Of a DNA stretch of 64,000 nucleotides, positions 21,173-29,893 are shown in pieces; positions within the stretch are counted from its first letter, which is position 1, and each line of letters opens with the position of its first letter. A program made the position numbers and the translations under genes. Source of the DNA: an uncultured Clostridia bacterium (GTDB taxonomy: Bacteria; Bacillota; Clostridia; Christensenellales; Pumilibacteraceae); the NCBI GenBank assembly GCA_944372345.1, contig CALVYT010000040.1:1-64000 (forward strand), in the 5' to 3' direction. Under the pieces are notes generated by a model. It did no database searches. It was not told the origin of the DNA and worked only from the letters and a program-made list of their open reading frames with translations.

Positions 21173-21883
21173 ATGACGGACATTGCCATAATAGAGGACA
21201 ATGCGGCGGAAGCGAAAGGGCTGGAAGCTCTGATAAACGCGTATTCCGCGGAAAACGGGGTCGCTTTCGGCGTATACCGCTATGCGGACGCGGAGGCGTT
21301 TTTCGCCGCGTTCCGTCCGCACAGGTTCGGCATAGTGTTTATGGACATCGAAATGCCGGGAATGAACGGGATGGACGCCGCGAGGAATATCCGAAAGACG
21401 GACGACGGCGTTATCATCGTATTCGTCACCAATATGGCGCAGTTCGCCATAGAGGGGTATTCGGTGGGTGCGCTCGACTATATCTTAAAGCCGCTCGCGC
21501 CTTTCGATTTCCGCGTCAAGCTGAAACGCGCGCTGGAATGTCTTGCGCGGCGCGGGTCGGTCGCGATCACACTGAAAAACGCGGGCGGGACGTACCGCGT
21601 CGATACGGCGGACATACTGTACGTCGAGGTGCTCGATTACAATCTGACGTATCGGCTCAAAAAGGAAAGCATATCCGTCGTAGGGCGTATGTGCGACGCG
21701 GAAAAGGAACTTTCGCCGCTCGGATTTTTCAAGTGCCACAGAAGTTACCTTTGCAATCTGCGCCACGTCGAGTCCGTCACCGACGACGGGGTAAGGATAG
21801 GCGGGACGGAGATCCCGCTCAGCCGTCTGCGCAAACGGGAATTTGTTGCCGCGCTGACGGAGTATCTCGGAGGGACGGTGTGA
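21173..21883 (+). CDS. LytTR-family response regulator
   Basis: 236 aa, ATG 21173 with GGGAGGG upstream. The receiver domain has acidic residues IEDN near the N-terminus, the phospho-acceptor Asp in MDIEMPG (D58) and a conserved Lys in ILKP. The C-terminal LytTR DNA-binding domain (about 135-235) includes a beta-rich segment ending in FKCHRSYLCN, typical of AgrA-like regulators. Only 1 nt separates its stop from the kinase ATG, so the two form one two-component unit. Confidence 0.9.
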   Translation: MTDIAIIEDNAAEAKGLEALINAYSAENGVAFGVYRYADAEAFFAAFRPHRFGIVFMDIEMPGMNGMDAARNIRKTDDGVIIVFVTNMAQFAIEGYSVGALDYILKPLAPFDFRVKLKRALECLARRGSVAITLKNAGGTYRVDTADILYVEVLDYNLTYRLKKESISVVGRMCDAEKELSPLGFFKCHRSYLCNLRHVESVTDDGVRIGGTEIPLSRLRKREFVAALTEYLGGTV

Positions 21884-21884
21884 T

Positions 21885-23213
21885 ATGTACGATATAGGTC
21901 CGCTGTTCTTCTACCGCCCTATGTTCGTCGCCGAGCTGCTGATCGCCGAGGCGATGTTCTGCGTCGCGCTGCGCCGTAAAAAGCGTTTCGCGCTCCGCGT
22001 CGCGCTCGGCGCGCTGATATGTTTCGGCGTGTCGTTCGCGCTGCCCGTCGTCGCGTTCGATACGCTGTTCTGCTCGCTGCTGTTCCTGATCCTGTTCGCG
22101 GCTTCCGTGGCGGCGATGGCGTTCGCGTTCGACGAGCCGCTCAAAAACATACTGTTCTGCGCGATAGCGGGTTACACCGTACAGCACTTCGCCAGCGAAA
22201 CGTTCGAGCTGTTCTCCGCGGCGGCCGATCTCGGCGAGGTCGCACCGTCGAGGTACGGCAGCGGGAACGTGATGGTGATGTCCGCAGTGCCTTTTGTCCT
22301 TGTTGCCTATGCGGGGATATATTATTCGTCGTATATCGCCGCATATCTGCTGTTTGCCCGCAGAGTGAAGATCAGGAGCATACTTTCGCTCGGTTCGGGC
22401 GCGCTGTCCGCGATAGTGCTGCTCTTTGTGCTGATAAACGTGGTGTTCTCGCAGATGGTGCTGTGGGATATGTCCGGCTCGGGGCGCGTCGGCACGGTAA
22501 TGCTGCGGCTGTATAACGTGATATGCTGCGCGCTGTCCTGCCTGCTGCTGTTCGAGATGCCGCGGCGCAGGAGCGCGGAGCGTGAGATGAGCGAGATGAA
22601 GCGCATAGGCCGCCGCGCAGCCGAGCAGTACGAGGCGTCCAAAGCCAATATAGAGATGATAAATATCAAGTTCCACGACTTAAAACACCGCCTGCGCGAA
22701 CTGACGCGCGGCTCGTTCGGCGCGGCAGCCGAACTGGAACGCGCCGTGGACGCTTATGACGCGCATTACGAAACGACGAGCGAGGCTCTCAACGTCGTGC
22801 TGACCGAAAAAGGACTGCTCTGCAAGAAGGAGCATATAAAGTTCACCTGTATGGCGGACGGCGACTGCGTGAAGTTTATGAGCGACGGCGATATATACGC
22901 AATGTTCGGCAATATGTTCGACAACGCGATAGAGGCGGTGCGCGCTCTCGGAGAGGACAAACGGGTGATAGGGCTGACCGTCGCAAGGACAAAGGGGTTC
23001 GTCGTGGTCAGGATGTACAACACCTTTTCGGGCGCGCTCGTCTACGATGGCGGACTGCCCGTCACTACGAAGCGGGACGCGTCGGGGCACGGGTTCGGGC
23101 TGAAAAGCATACGTTACATCGCCGGCAGTTACGGCGGGGAAATGCGGATAGACGATAAAGGCGGGATATTTACCGTGACCGTTTTGTTCGGCGCGTCGCG
23201 CCACACCGTATAG
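21885..23213 (+). CDS. GHKL sensor histidine kinase (AgrC/ComD-like)
   Basis: 442 aa. About six hydrophobic segments in residues 1-225 form the membrane sensor. A coiled-coil region leads to the phospho-accepting histidine in KFHDLKH (H264). The ATPase domain has the N-box NMFDNAIEA (near 344) and the glycine box GHGFGLKSI. The arrangement is that of quorum-sensing kinases that respond to peptides, but no AgrB/AgrD-like genes are nearby. Partner of the LytTR regulator just upstream. The next gene, 120 nt on with its own promoter, encodes a secreted Ig/CBM lipoprotein and is a candidate target. Confidence 0.85.
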   Translation: MYDIGPLFFYRPMFVAELLIAEAMFCVALRRKKRFALRVALGALICFGVSFALPVVAFDTLFCSLLFLILFAASVAAMAFAFDEPLKNILFCAIAGYTVQHFASETFELFSAAADLGEVAPSRYGSGNVMVMSAVPFVLVAYAGIYYSSYIAAYLLFARRVKIRSILSLGSGALSAIVLLFVLINVVFSQMVLWDMSGSGRVGTVMLRLYNVICCALSCLLLFEMPRRRSAEREMSEMKRIGRRAAEQYEASKANIEMINIKFHDLKHRLRELTRGSFGAAAELERAVDAYDAHYETTSEALNVVLTEKGLLCKKEHIKFTCMADGDCVKFMSDGDIYAMFGNMFDNAIEAVRALGEDKRVIGLTVARTKGFVVVRMYNTFSGALVYDGGLPVTTKRDASGHGFGLKSIRYIAGSYGGEMRIDDKGGIFTVTVLFGASRHTV

Positions 23214-23261
23214 ATAAAACTGCATTTCGCACGATATGAAAAGCATTTCGCCGAGAGGGTA

Positions 23262-23289
23262 TTGACACCCGCTCTTTTTGCTGTATAAT
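23262..23289 (+). promoter_or_regulatory. Promoter of the Ig/CBM lipoprotein-GH3 unit
   Basis: TTGACA (23262-23267), a 16-bp spacer and TATAAT (23284-23289). AAAGGAGA precedes the ATG at 23338. Confidence 0.7.
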
Positions 23290-23337
23290 CGGAATGTAGG
23301 CGGCATTCCGCCGCAAAATATGAAAGGAGAATGTGAT

Positions 23338-26079
23338 ATGAAAAAAAGTATCATCGGACGTATCTTCGCCGTCGCGATGGCTGTCGCCGTCGTTTTTTCC
23401 GCGGCGGCGCTGACGGCGTGCGGGGAAGAAGAGCCCGTGCGCGTCGGCGGCGGCTATACCGAGGACGAAGAGATATACGTCGAAAGCCTGACGGTGACGC
23501 AGCAGCCCGCCAAAACGGATTACATAGCGGGCGAGGTGTTCGATCCGACGGGGCTGCGGCTCGTCGCCGTCTGGCACGGGCTGGAAGAGGAAAACGAGGA
23601 GGTCCTGACGTCGGGCGACTGCAAATACACGCATAAGGGCGAGAGACTGACCGACGACGTGACGGAGATAGTGTTCACTTACGAGGGCGTGAGTGCGTCG
23701 CTGCCGATCTCCGTGACGGCTCACGACATCATCGGTATAGAAGTGACCGTGCCGCCGACCGTCGAACAGATCGTCGGACAGCCGTTCGACGGAGAGGGAA
23801 TGGTCGTCGTCGCCGAGTGTTCGGACTGCGAGGGCGTGACGCTGACGGACGCCGACTACACGGTGTCGTCGTTCGGCGCGTTTGACGACGGCGTGGACAT
23901 AAGCTACACCCTCGCGGACGATACGTTCACGACGCGCCTTGCGATAGAGCCGCTGACGCTGCTCGAAGCGGAGGCGACGATCAAGGGCGCATCGAAGCCG
24001 GAAGGCAACGTAAATTACGTCGATTCGACGTCCGGAATCGCGAAAACCGTTCAATACGATCAGACGGCGAGCGGCGGGGCTTATCTCGGAGGTTTTCCCG
24101 ACGCTAATGCGGATAAGAACGAGATCACGTTCTATGTGTACGCCGAAGTTATGTCCGTGGCAAAACTTACTCTCGTTGCGGCGAGCGGCTGGGTGTACGG
24201 TGCGGGTACGGACGAGCTCGGTTATGCGACGGTACCCGGCGCGCGCGAAATGAGCGTCGCGGACAATATGACGCTGACGGTCAACGGCAAGCCGGCACCG
24301 CTTTCCGATCAGCTCGTGCTCGAAGGCACAGGTTCGGCGGACAACCCCGATGAAAAAGCGTCGTACTGGACGCATTGGACGAACGTACAACTCGGCGAAT
24401 TCGCGTTCTCGGCGGGGTATAATACGGTAACGGTCGAAGCGACGGGCACCGGATTTAACATAGATTGTCTTAAAGTCGCGCAGACGGCGCGCGAGATCGC
24501 GGATACGTCCGACCATAACGTGACCGGAATAACGATAACGACCCCGCCCGACAAGACGGAGTACGCCGTAGGCAAGACGTTCGATCCGACGGGAATGGTC
24601 GTCCGCACCGTGTGCTCGGACTGCGACGGCTGGGATCTGCTGAATATCGAATGCAGTTATTCGGAGATAGGTCCGATGTCGCGCGAGGTGACGGTGAGCG
24701 CCGTCGTCAACGGCGATACGCTGACCGCGTCGCAGCCGATCGAGGTGTACTCGCTGCTCGAAGCGGAAACGACTATAAAGGGCGGAGCGAAGCCGGAGGG
24801 CAACGTAGATTACGTCGATTCGACGTCCGGAAGCGCGAAAACCGTTCAATACGACCAGACGGCGAGCGGCGGCAAATACCTCGGCGGCTTCCCGGGCGAT
24901 GTGGGCGACAGCATCACGTTCAGGATATACGCCGACGGAGTGATGGACGCGGAACTCACTCTCGTCGCGGCGAGCGGCGACGCGTACGGTTCGGGTACGG
25001 ATGAACTCGGTTCGCTGACGATCCCCGGCGTGCGCGAGATGAAGGTGGCTGAACACCTGTCGCTTTCCGTGGGCGGCGCGCCCGTTGCCATAGGCGACGA
25101 TCTCGTGCTCGAAGGGATCGGTTCGGCGGATAACGAGGATGAAAAGGCGTCCTACTGGACGCATTGGATGAACGTGGAGCTCGGGACGTTCACGCTGAAA
25201 AGCGGATATAACGACGTGGTCCTGACTTCGCTGTCGAAGAAAGGCATAAACATCGACTGTCTGAAAGTCGTGCGCTCGGAGGCGGAGGGCGTGACCGACC
25301 CGACGGGGCACGACGTGACGGGAATAACGATAACGACTCCGCCCGACAAGACGGAGTACGCCGCAGGCGAGGCGTTCGACCCGACGGGAATGGTCGTCCG
25401 CACCGTGTGCTCGGACTGCGGCGGCTGGGAGCTTCTGCCCGCAGAGTACGGGTGCTCGGCGCTCACGCCGTCCTCGTCGTCGGTAACGGTGAGCGCGCTC
25501 ATAAACGGTGAGACGTTCACGGCGGCGCAGCCCGTTACCGTCACCCGCGTGCTCGAAGCGGAAACTACGATAAAGGGCGGAGCGAAGCCGGAGGGGAACA
25601 CCGACTATGTGGATTCCACCGTCGGCACCGTCCGCGCCGTGGAACTCGGACAGACGGCGAGCGGCGACAAGTATCTCGGCGGCTTCCCGACCAAAGCGGG
25701 CGACAGCATCACGTTCGCCGTGTACTGCGACGGCGCTGCTTCGGCGAGGTTCATCCTCACGGCGGCGAGCGGCGACGCGTACGGTGCGGGTACGGATGAG
25801 CTCGGTGTGCAGACGATACCCGGCGTGCGCGAGATGAAGGTGGCTGAACACCTGACGCTTTCCGTGGGCGGCGCGCCCGTTGCCATAGGCGACGATCTCG
25901 TGCTCGAAGGGGTCGGTTCGGCGGACAACCCCGATGAAAAAGCGTCGTACTGGACGCATTGGACGGAAGTCGATCTCGGCGTGACGGAACTCACCGAGGG
26001 CTATAATACGGTGACGCTGACTTCTCTGTCGAACAGAGGGATAAACATAGACTGTATGCACGTCGTGTTCGGCGGGTGA
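23338..26079 (+). CDS. Lipoprotein with repeated bacterial Ig-like and carbohydrate-binding modules
   Basis: 913 aa from ATG 23338. Signal peptide with lipobox LTAC at about 25-28, so the mature protein is lipid-anchored outside. Two Ig-like domains (about 45-130 and 130-205, Big_3 style with KTDYIAGEVFDPTG) are followed by CBM35/CBM6-like domains starting near residues 210, 474 and 738. Each begins with LEAE.TIKG and ends with a conserved NIDC segment. An Ig domain (KTEYA.G..FDPTGM) precedes the second and third. The period is 264 residues (792 bp), and the DNA of the copies stays nearly identical in blocks, indicating recent duplication. Sixteen nt separate it from a GH3 enzyme. Together they probably bind and degrade a polysaccharide. 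Confidence 0.8.
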   Translation: MKKSIIGRIFAVAMAVAVVFSAAALTACGEEEPVRVGGGYTEDEEIYVESLTVTQQPAKTDYIAGEVFDPTGLRLVAVWHGLEEENEEVLTSGDCKYTHKGERLTDDVTEIVFTYEGVSASLPISVTAHDIIGIEVTVPPTVEQIVGQPFDGEGMVVVAECSDCEGVTLTDADYTVSSFGAFDDGVDISYTLADDTFTTRLAIEPLTLLEAEATIKGASKPEGNVNYVDSTSGIAKTVQYDQTASGGAYLGGFPDANADKNEITFYVYAEVMSVAKLTLVAASGWVYGAGTDELGYATVPGAREMSVADNMTLTVNGKPAPLSDQLVLEGTGSADNPDEKASYWTHWTNVQLGEFAFSAGYNTVTVEATGTGFNIDCLKVAQTAREIADTSDHNVTGITITTPPDKTEYAVGKTFDPTGMVVRTVCSDCDGWDLLNIECSYSEIGPMSREVTVSAVVNGDTLTASQPIEVYSLLEAETTIKGGAKPEGNVDYVDSTSGSAKTVQYDQTASGGKYLGGFPGDVGDSITFRIYADGVMDAELTLVAASGDAYGSGTDELGSLTIPGVREMKVAEHLSLSVGGAPVAIGDDLVLEGIGSADNEDEKASYWTHWMNVELGTFTLKSGYNDVVLTSLSKKGINIDCLKVVRSEAEGVTDPTGHDVTGITITTPPDKTEYAAGEAFDPTGMVVRTVCSDCGGWELLPAEYGCSALTPSSSSVTVSALINGETFTAAQPVTVTRVLEAETTIKGGAKPEGNTDYVDSTVGTVRAVELGQTASGDKYLGGFPTKAGDSITFAVYCDGAASARFILTAASGDAYGAGTDELGVQTIPGVREMKVAEHLTLSVGGAPVAIGDDLVLEGVGSADNPDEKASYWTHWTEVDLGVTELTEGYNTVTLTSLSNRGINIDCMHVVFGG

Positions 26080-26094
26080 CGTAAGGAGAATGAG

Positions 26095-29000
26095 ATGAAA
26101 AGAAAAGTGAAATTCGGAGCGGGACGCATCATAGGTCTGGCGGCGATAGGCTTGTTCCTCGTCGCGGTCATAGGCTGCAATATCGTGTGCGGCATATTCT
26201 CCGGCTCGATAACCAAACAACTGTGCGGACTGGGCGTCAATTTCGAGGGAGAGCGCGTTGAAGCGGTGCTCGAACTCGGCGACGAACTGTGCCGCGAACT
26301 GACGGCGGATTCCGTCGTAATGCTGGAAAACGACGGCGCGCTGCCGCTGGAAAACGACGAGCGTAAAGTAAATCTGTTCGGCTGGGCTTCCGCAGACAAC
26401 TGTTTTATGCTTTCGGGCGTGGGCAGCGCGGCGGCAACGATCAACAGAGAAAAAGCCGTGTGGCTGACGGAGGCATTCAGAGACGCGGGCTTCGCGATAA
26501 ACGAAGAACTCATCCGCGAGTACACTGCGTTTCAGCCCAAACGGCTTGACGCCCAGGATCGGTCCGACGATAAGGCGACCTGTCTCGTCGAGCCCGACAG
26601 GAGCTTCTACGACAAGTCCGGCGAGGGAGGAAACACGCTTCTGGAAAACGCGAAGGAGTTCTCCGACGTCGCAGTGGTGACGTTCACCCGCTACGGCGGC
26701 GAGCAGATGGAGATACCGTCCTTCCAGAATAAGTTCGGAAAGGACCGTGATACGACGCGGACGTACCTCGAGATATCGACGGAAGAGGAGGCGCTGCTCT
26801 CTATGGTGTGCGAAGAGTTCGACAAGGTCGTACTGCTTCTCAACACCTGCAACCCGATGCAGCTTGATTTCGTCGACGACTACAATATAAACGCCGTGCT
26901 TTACGTCGGCAATCCCGGACAGTCCGGAACGCGCGCAATAGTCGATGTGCTTACCGGCGCGGTCAATCCGTCGGGAAAGACTACGGACACCTACGCGGTC
27001 GACCATACCGTCGATCCGTCATATGCGAACAGGCGTAAGTCGGGCGACGACATAACTTACGTCGAGGGCATATACGTCGGTTACAAGTGGTATGAAACGG
27101 CGTTCGCGGACAAGCTGGAGCTTACCGTCGGCGGCAAGCGGCTGGACTTCTCCACGGAGGATGGGTACCGCGACATCGTCGTTTACCCGTTCGGGTACGG
27201 GCTCACTTATTCGGATTTTGAGTGGACGGTGGATGACATAGGGTTTTACAGCCGCGAGGGAGACAGGTTCGATATAGCTTCCGGCGGTACGCTGGAAAGC
27301 AAATATACGACGGTCAAAGTCGACGTGGCGGTGACGAACGTCTCCGACACGCCGGGCAAGGACGTCGTAGAGCTGTATTACACCCCGCCGTACACGAAAG
27401 GCGGTATCGAAAAGAGCGCGATGAATCTCGTCGCGTTTGAAAAGACGGAAGTGCTTGACGCGGGCGAAACGCAGGTGGTGACGCTGACGTTCGACATCTA
27501 CGATATGGCGAGCTACGACTGCTATGACGACAACGCCAATTATTTCTCGGGCTACGAGCTCGATCCCGGCGAGTACACGCTCCGCCTGATGACGGACGCA
27601 CATACTCCCGCGGACTGCGAGAACGCGACGGCGACGTTCTTTGTGGAAAACACGGGTACGGAAGCGGAACCCGTCGGTTATAAATACCGTCAGGATCCGA
27701 CGACCAAGCAGCTCGTCCGCAACCGTTTCACGGGAGAGGGCGCATACGCAGGCTGCCCCGTGGACGGCAGTTTCGCGAACCCCACTACTTACTTCTCGCG
27801 CGGGGATTTCGCGGGCACGTTCCCGACGTCCGTCGCGCCCGAACGCTACTGCGCTACCGTCGAAGCTGCGAAAGAGTACACTTACACGGGCTATGACGGG
27901 AACGCCGAGCCCGAACAGTCGGACGGCGGGAGCGGTCCGCTCCTGATCACCGTGACGGAGGAAGGCGGCGCTCCGTCGAAGGAACAGCTGGAAACGAACA
28001 CGGACATAGAGTATAACGAGGAGCTGCTCATCGAACTCGGCAGCGATTACAAGAACCCGAAGTGGGACGAATTGCTCGACCAGATGACGGAGAGTGAGAT
28101 ACGCACCCTCGTCGGCTGCGGCGGTTTCGGGCTGGTTCCCACCGTCAGTATAGGCAAGAACAAGCTGTTCACGATCGACGGACCGAGCGGTCTGCACGCC
28201 GGCGTTATGGTTCAGGACGAATCCAAGATGAAGTGGACGGGTTATCCGAGCAGCAATCTGTGCGGAAGCTCGTGGAACAAGTTCCTGATGTATTCTTACG
28301 GCAGAGGTACCGCCGCGGAAGCGCTCGAAACGGGTGTGGAGGGCATATACGCGCCCGCGGTCAATCTGCACCGCAGTCCGTATAACGGGCGGTATTACGA
28401 GTATTACAGCGAGGATCCCGTGCTTTCAGGATATCTCGCCGCGGAGTATATCGCGGGCGCAAAGACCAACGGTATGACCTGCTATATCAAGCACTTCGTC
28501 TGCTCGGAAATGGGCATAAACCCCGTCCGCGTGCGGGTGTGGCTGACCGAACAGGCGCTCCGCGAATCCTATCTCCGTCCCTTTGAGATAGCAGTCAAGA
28601 AGGGCGGCGCGAACGCGATAATGACGGGTTTCAACTGCCTCGGCGCGATATGGGCGGGAGCGGTCAAAGCGCTCAACTACGATATACTGCGCACCGAGTG
28701 GGGCTTCCGCGGCGCTAACCTGACCGACTTCGCGACGCCCGTGATGTCATATATGGATATGGAACGCGGCATACGCGGCGGCACCGATCTGTGGCTCAAT
28801 TCCGATTCCGCCGTCGTGACGATCGATCTGTCCAAGCCGGGTACGCTGTGGTGCGCGCGCCGCGCGGTGAAAAATTATCTGTATTCGTTCGCGAACACGA
28901 TGATGACGAGCTTTACTTACGACGGATTGCCCGATAAGTATTCGACGGAGATCGGCGTGCGCAGCACCAACAAGGTGTTCGCGTGGTGGATACCCGCTCT

Positions 29001-29655
29001 CGCGGGGATCGACGCGCTGATCTTCCTCGCAAGCTGCGCGGCGGTGTTCTTCATACTCCGCGGCGCGGGCGTGATACCGTCCAAAAAGAAAGCGGCGGAT
29101 GGGGACGATATCGGCGGTCCTCCGACGGGCGGCGGCGCGCCGACCGTTGCCGCGAGCACGTTGTTCGCTCCCGACGCCGCGGAGCCCGTATGCCCGCCTT
29201 TGCCGCCCGACGGCGGCTCCGACGGCTCGGACGCGCCCGATATATCTGCCGCACTTACTGCGGAAACGGACGCGGCTGCGGTCACGGGTATTCCCGCGAT
29301 CTCGGCGGGCGCGGCGGATAACGCGGGGTTTGACGAGCGGTATGCGGCTCTGCCCGAGGACGTGAAGGCGTACGCGGAGGAGGTGAGGGCTTACGCGCTC
29401 GCCGTGCCCGGTGCGACGGAGCGGCGGTCGCGTTCGGGGCTGACCGTTATGTTGCGCGGCAGGGCGCTGATGAAGCTGCGCCTGCGGCGGGGCGTTCCCG
29501 TGGCGCTGTTCGCGCCGGAGGACGACGAGTTGCGGCGGCTGCGCAAGGAGATCGGACTGTCCGTCAGGGACACCGCGGTACGGCTGCTCGACGAAAAGTC
29601 CGTCGCCGCCGCGCGCAGGCTGATCGATATGACAGTTTCCCGCCGCGGAGTGTAA
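26095..29655 (+). CDS. Membrane-anchored GH3 glycoside hydrolase with permuted domains and a cytosolic tail
   Basis: 1186 aa, ATG 26095 after AAGGAGAATGAG. TM at about 11-32. The GH3 C-terminal sandwich domain comes first (MLENDGALPL), then a fibronectin-III-like domain (VYPFGYGLTYSDFEW), and last the TIM-barrel domain with LTDF, whose D878 matches the GH3 nucleophile. YIKHF is also present. This order is the reverse of classical GH3 enzymes but is known for some beta-glucosidases (e.g. Ruminococcus albus). A second TM (964-988) is followed by a roughly 200-residue tail: a Pro/Gly/Ala-rich linker, then a basic compact domain (about 1080-1186) that would lie in the cytosol. The substrate is unknown. 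Confidence 0.8.
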   Translation: MKRKVKFGAGRIIGLAAIGLFLVAVIGCNIVCGIFSGSITKQLCGLGVNFEGERVEAVLELGDELCRELTADSVVMLENDGALPLENDERKVNLFGWASADNCFMLSGVGSAAATINREKAVWLTEAFRDAGFAINEELIREYTAFQPKRLDAQDRSDDKATCLVEPDRSFYDKSGEGGNTLLENAKEFSDVAVVTFTRYGGEQMEIPSFQNKFGKDRDTTRTYLEISTEEEALLSMVCEEFDKVVLLLNTCNPMQLDFVDDYNINAVLYVGNPGQSGTRAIVDVLTGAVNPSGKTTDTYAVDHTVDPSYANRRKSGDDITYVEGIYVGYKWYETAFADKLELTVGGKRLDFSTEDGYRDIVVYPFGYGLTYSDFEWTVDDIGFYSREGDRFDIASGGTLESKYTTVKVDVAVTNVSDTPGKDVVELYYTPPYTKGGIEKSAMNLVAFEKTEVLDAGETQVVTLTFDIYDMASYDCYDDNANYFSGYELDPGEYTLRLMTDAHTPADCENATATFFVENTGTEAEPVGYKYRQDPTTKQLVRNRFTGEGAYAGCPVDGSFANPTTYFSRGDFAGTFPTSVAPERYCATVEAAKEYTYTGYDGNAEPEQSDGGSGPLLITVTEEGGAPSKEQLETNTDIEYNEELLIELGSDYKNPKWDELLDQMTESEIRTLVGCGGFGLVPTVSIGKNKLFTIDGPSGLHAGVMVQDESKMKWTGYPSSNLCGSSWNKFLMYSYGRGTAAEALETGVEGIYAPAVNLHRSPYNGRYYEYYSEDPVLSGYLAAEYIAGAKTNGMTCYIKHFVCSEMGINPVRVRVWLTEQALRESYLRPFEIAVKKGGANAIMTGFNCLGAIWAGAVKALNYDILRTEWGFRGANLTDFATPVMSYMDMERGIRGGTDLWLNSDSAVVTIDLSKPGTLWCARRAVKNYLYSFANTMMTSFTYDGLPDKYSTEIGVRSTNKVFAWWIPALAGIDALIFLASCAAVFFILRGAGVIPSKKKAADGDDIGGPPTGGGAPTVAASTLFAPDAAEPVCPPLPPDGGSDGSDAPDISAALTAETDAAAVTGIPAISAGAADNAGFDERYAALPEDVKAYAEEVRAYALAVPGATERRSRSGLTVMLRGRALMKLRLRRGVPVALFAPEDDELRRLRKEIGLSVRDTAVRLLDEKSVAAARRLIDMTVSRRGV

Positions 29656-29671
29656 ATATTATAAATTTACG

Positions 29672-29737
29672 GAATGTTTGTCGGGGAAAACCCTCTTTGA
29701 AAAGAGGGTTTTCCCCGAACCCCTTTCCGAGAAACTT
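29672..29737. repeat. Interspersed palindromic hairpin element (inverse copy)
   Basis: A perfect inverted repeat centred near 29699 (GGGGAAAACCCTCTT with its complement) has the same flanks as the element at 10733-10802, but in reverse orientation. It lies 17 nt after the GH3 stop and probably terminates that transcript. Confidence 0.65.
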
Positions 29738-29818
29738 AAAAATCCTTATTCTAATAATAAAAGCACGCTTGCTTTTTTTGAAAAGCGCGCTTCTTTGCTA
29801 TATAAAAATGATTTTTAA

Positions 29819-29890
29819 GTTTCTCGCGGGGGAGCGCGAGGGGGCGCCTCTTTTCAAAGAGGCGCCCCCTCGCAAAAAACACGCACGCGA
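29819..29890. repeat. Diverged palindromic hairpin element between GH3 and htpG
   Basis: A long GC-rich stem (about 29836-29872, GAGGGGGCGCCTC with its complement) has TTTCTCG / CGCGAAG flanks like the other copies. It lies just beyond the htpG stop and probably terminates htpG on the minus strand. The 80 bp between this and the previous hairpin is AT-rich and otherwise featureless. Confidence 0.6.
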
Positions 29891-29893
29891 AGA

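Noticed and set aside
23170..27006. 1278-codon open frame on the minus strand
   Set aside because: It lies antisense to the Ig/CBM and GH3 genes, whose products are clearly real, and its translation is Arg/His-rich. GC-rich codon bias opens the reverse frame. The same holds for the long minus frames at 1210-3063, 7053-9998, 15663-18407 and 45600-48905.
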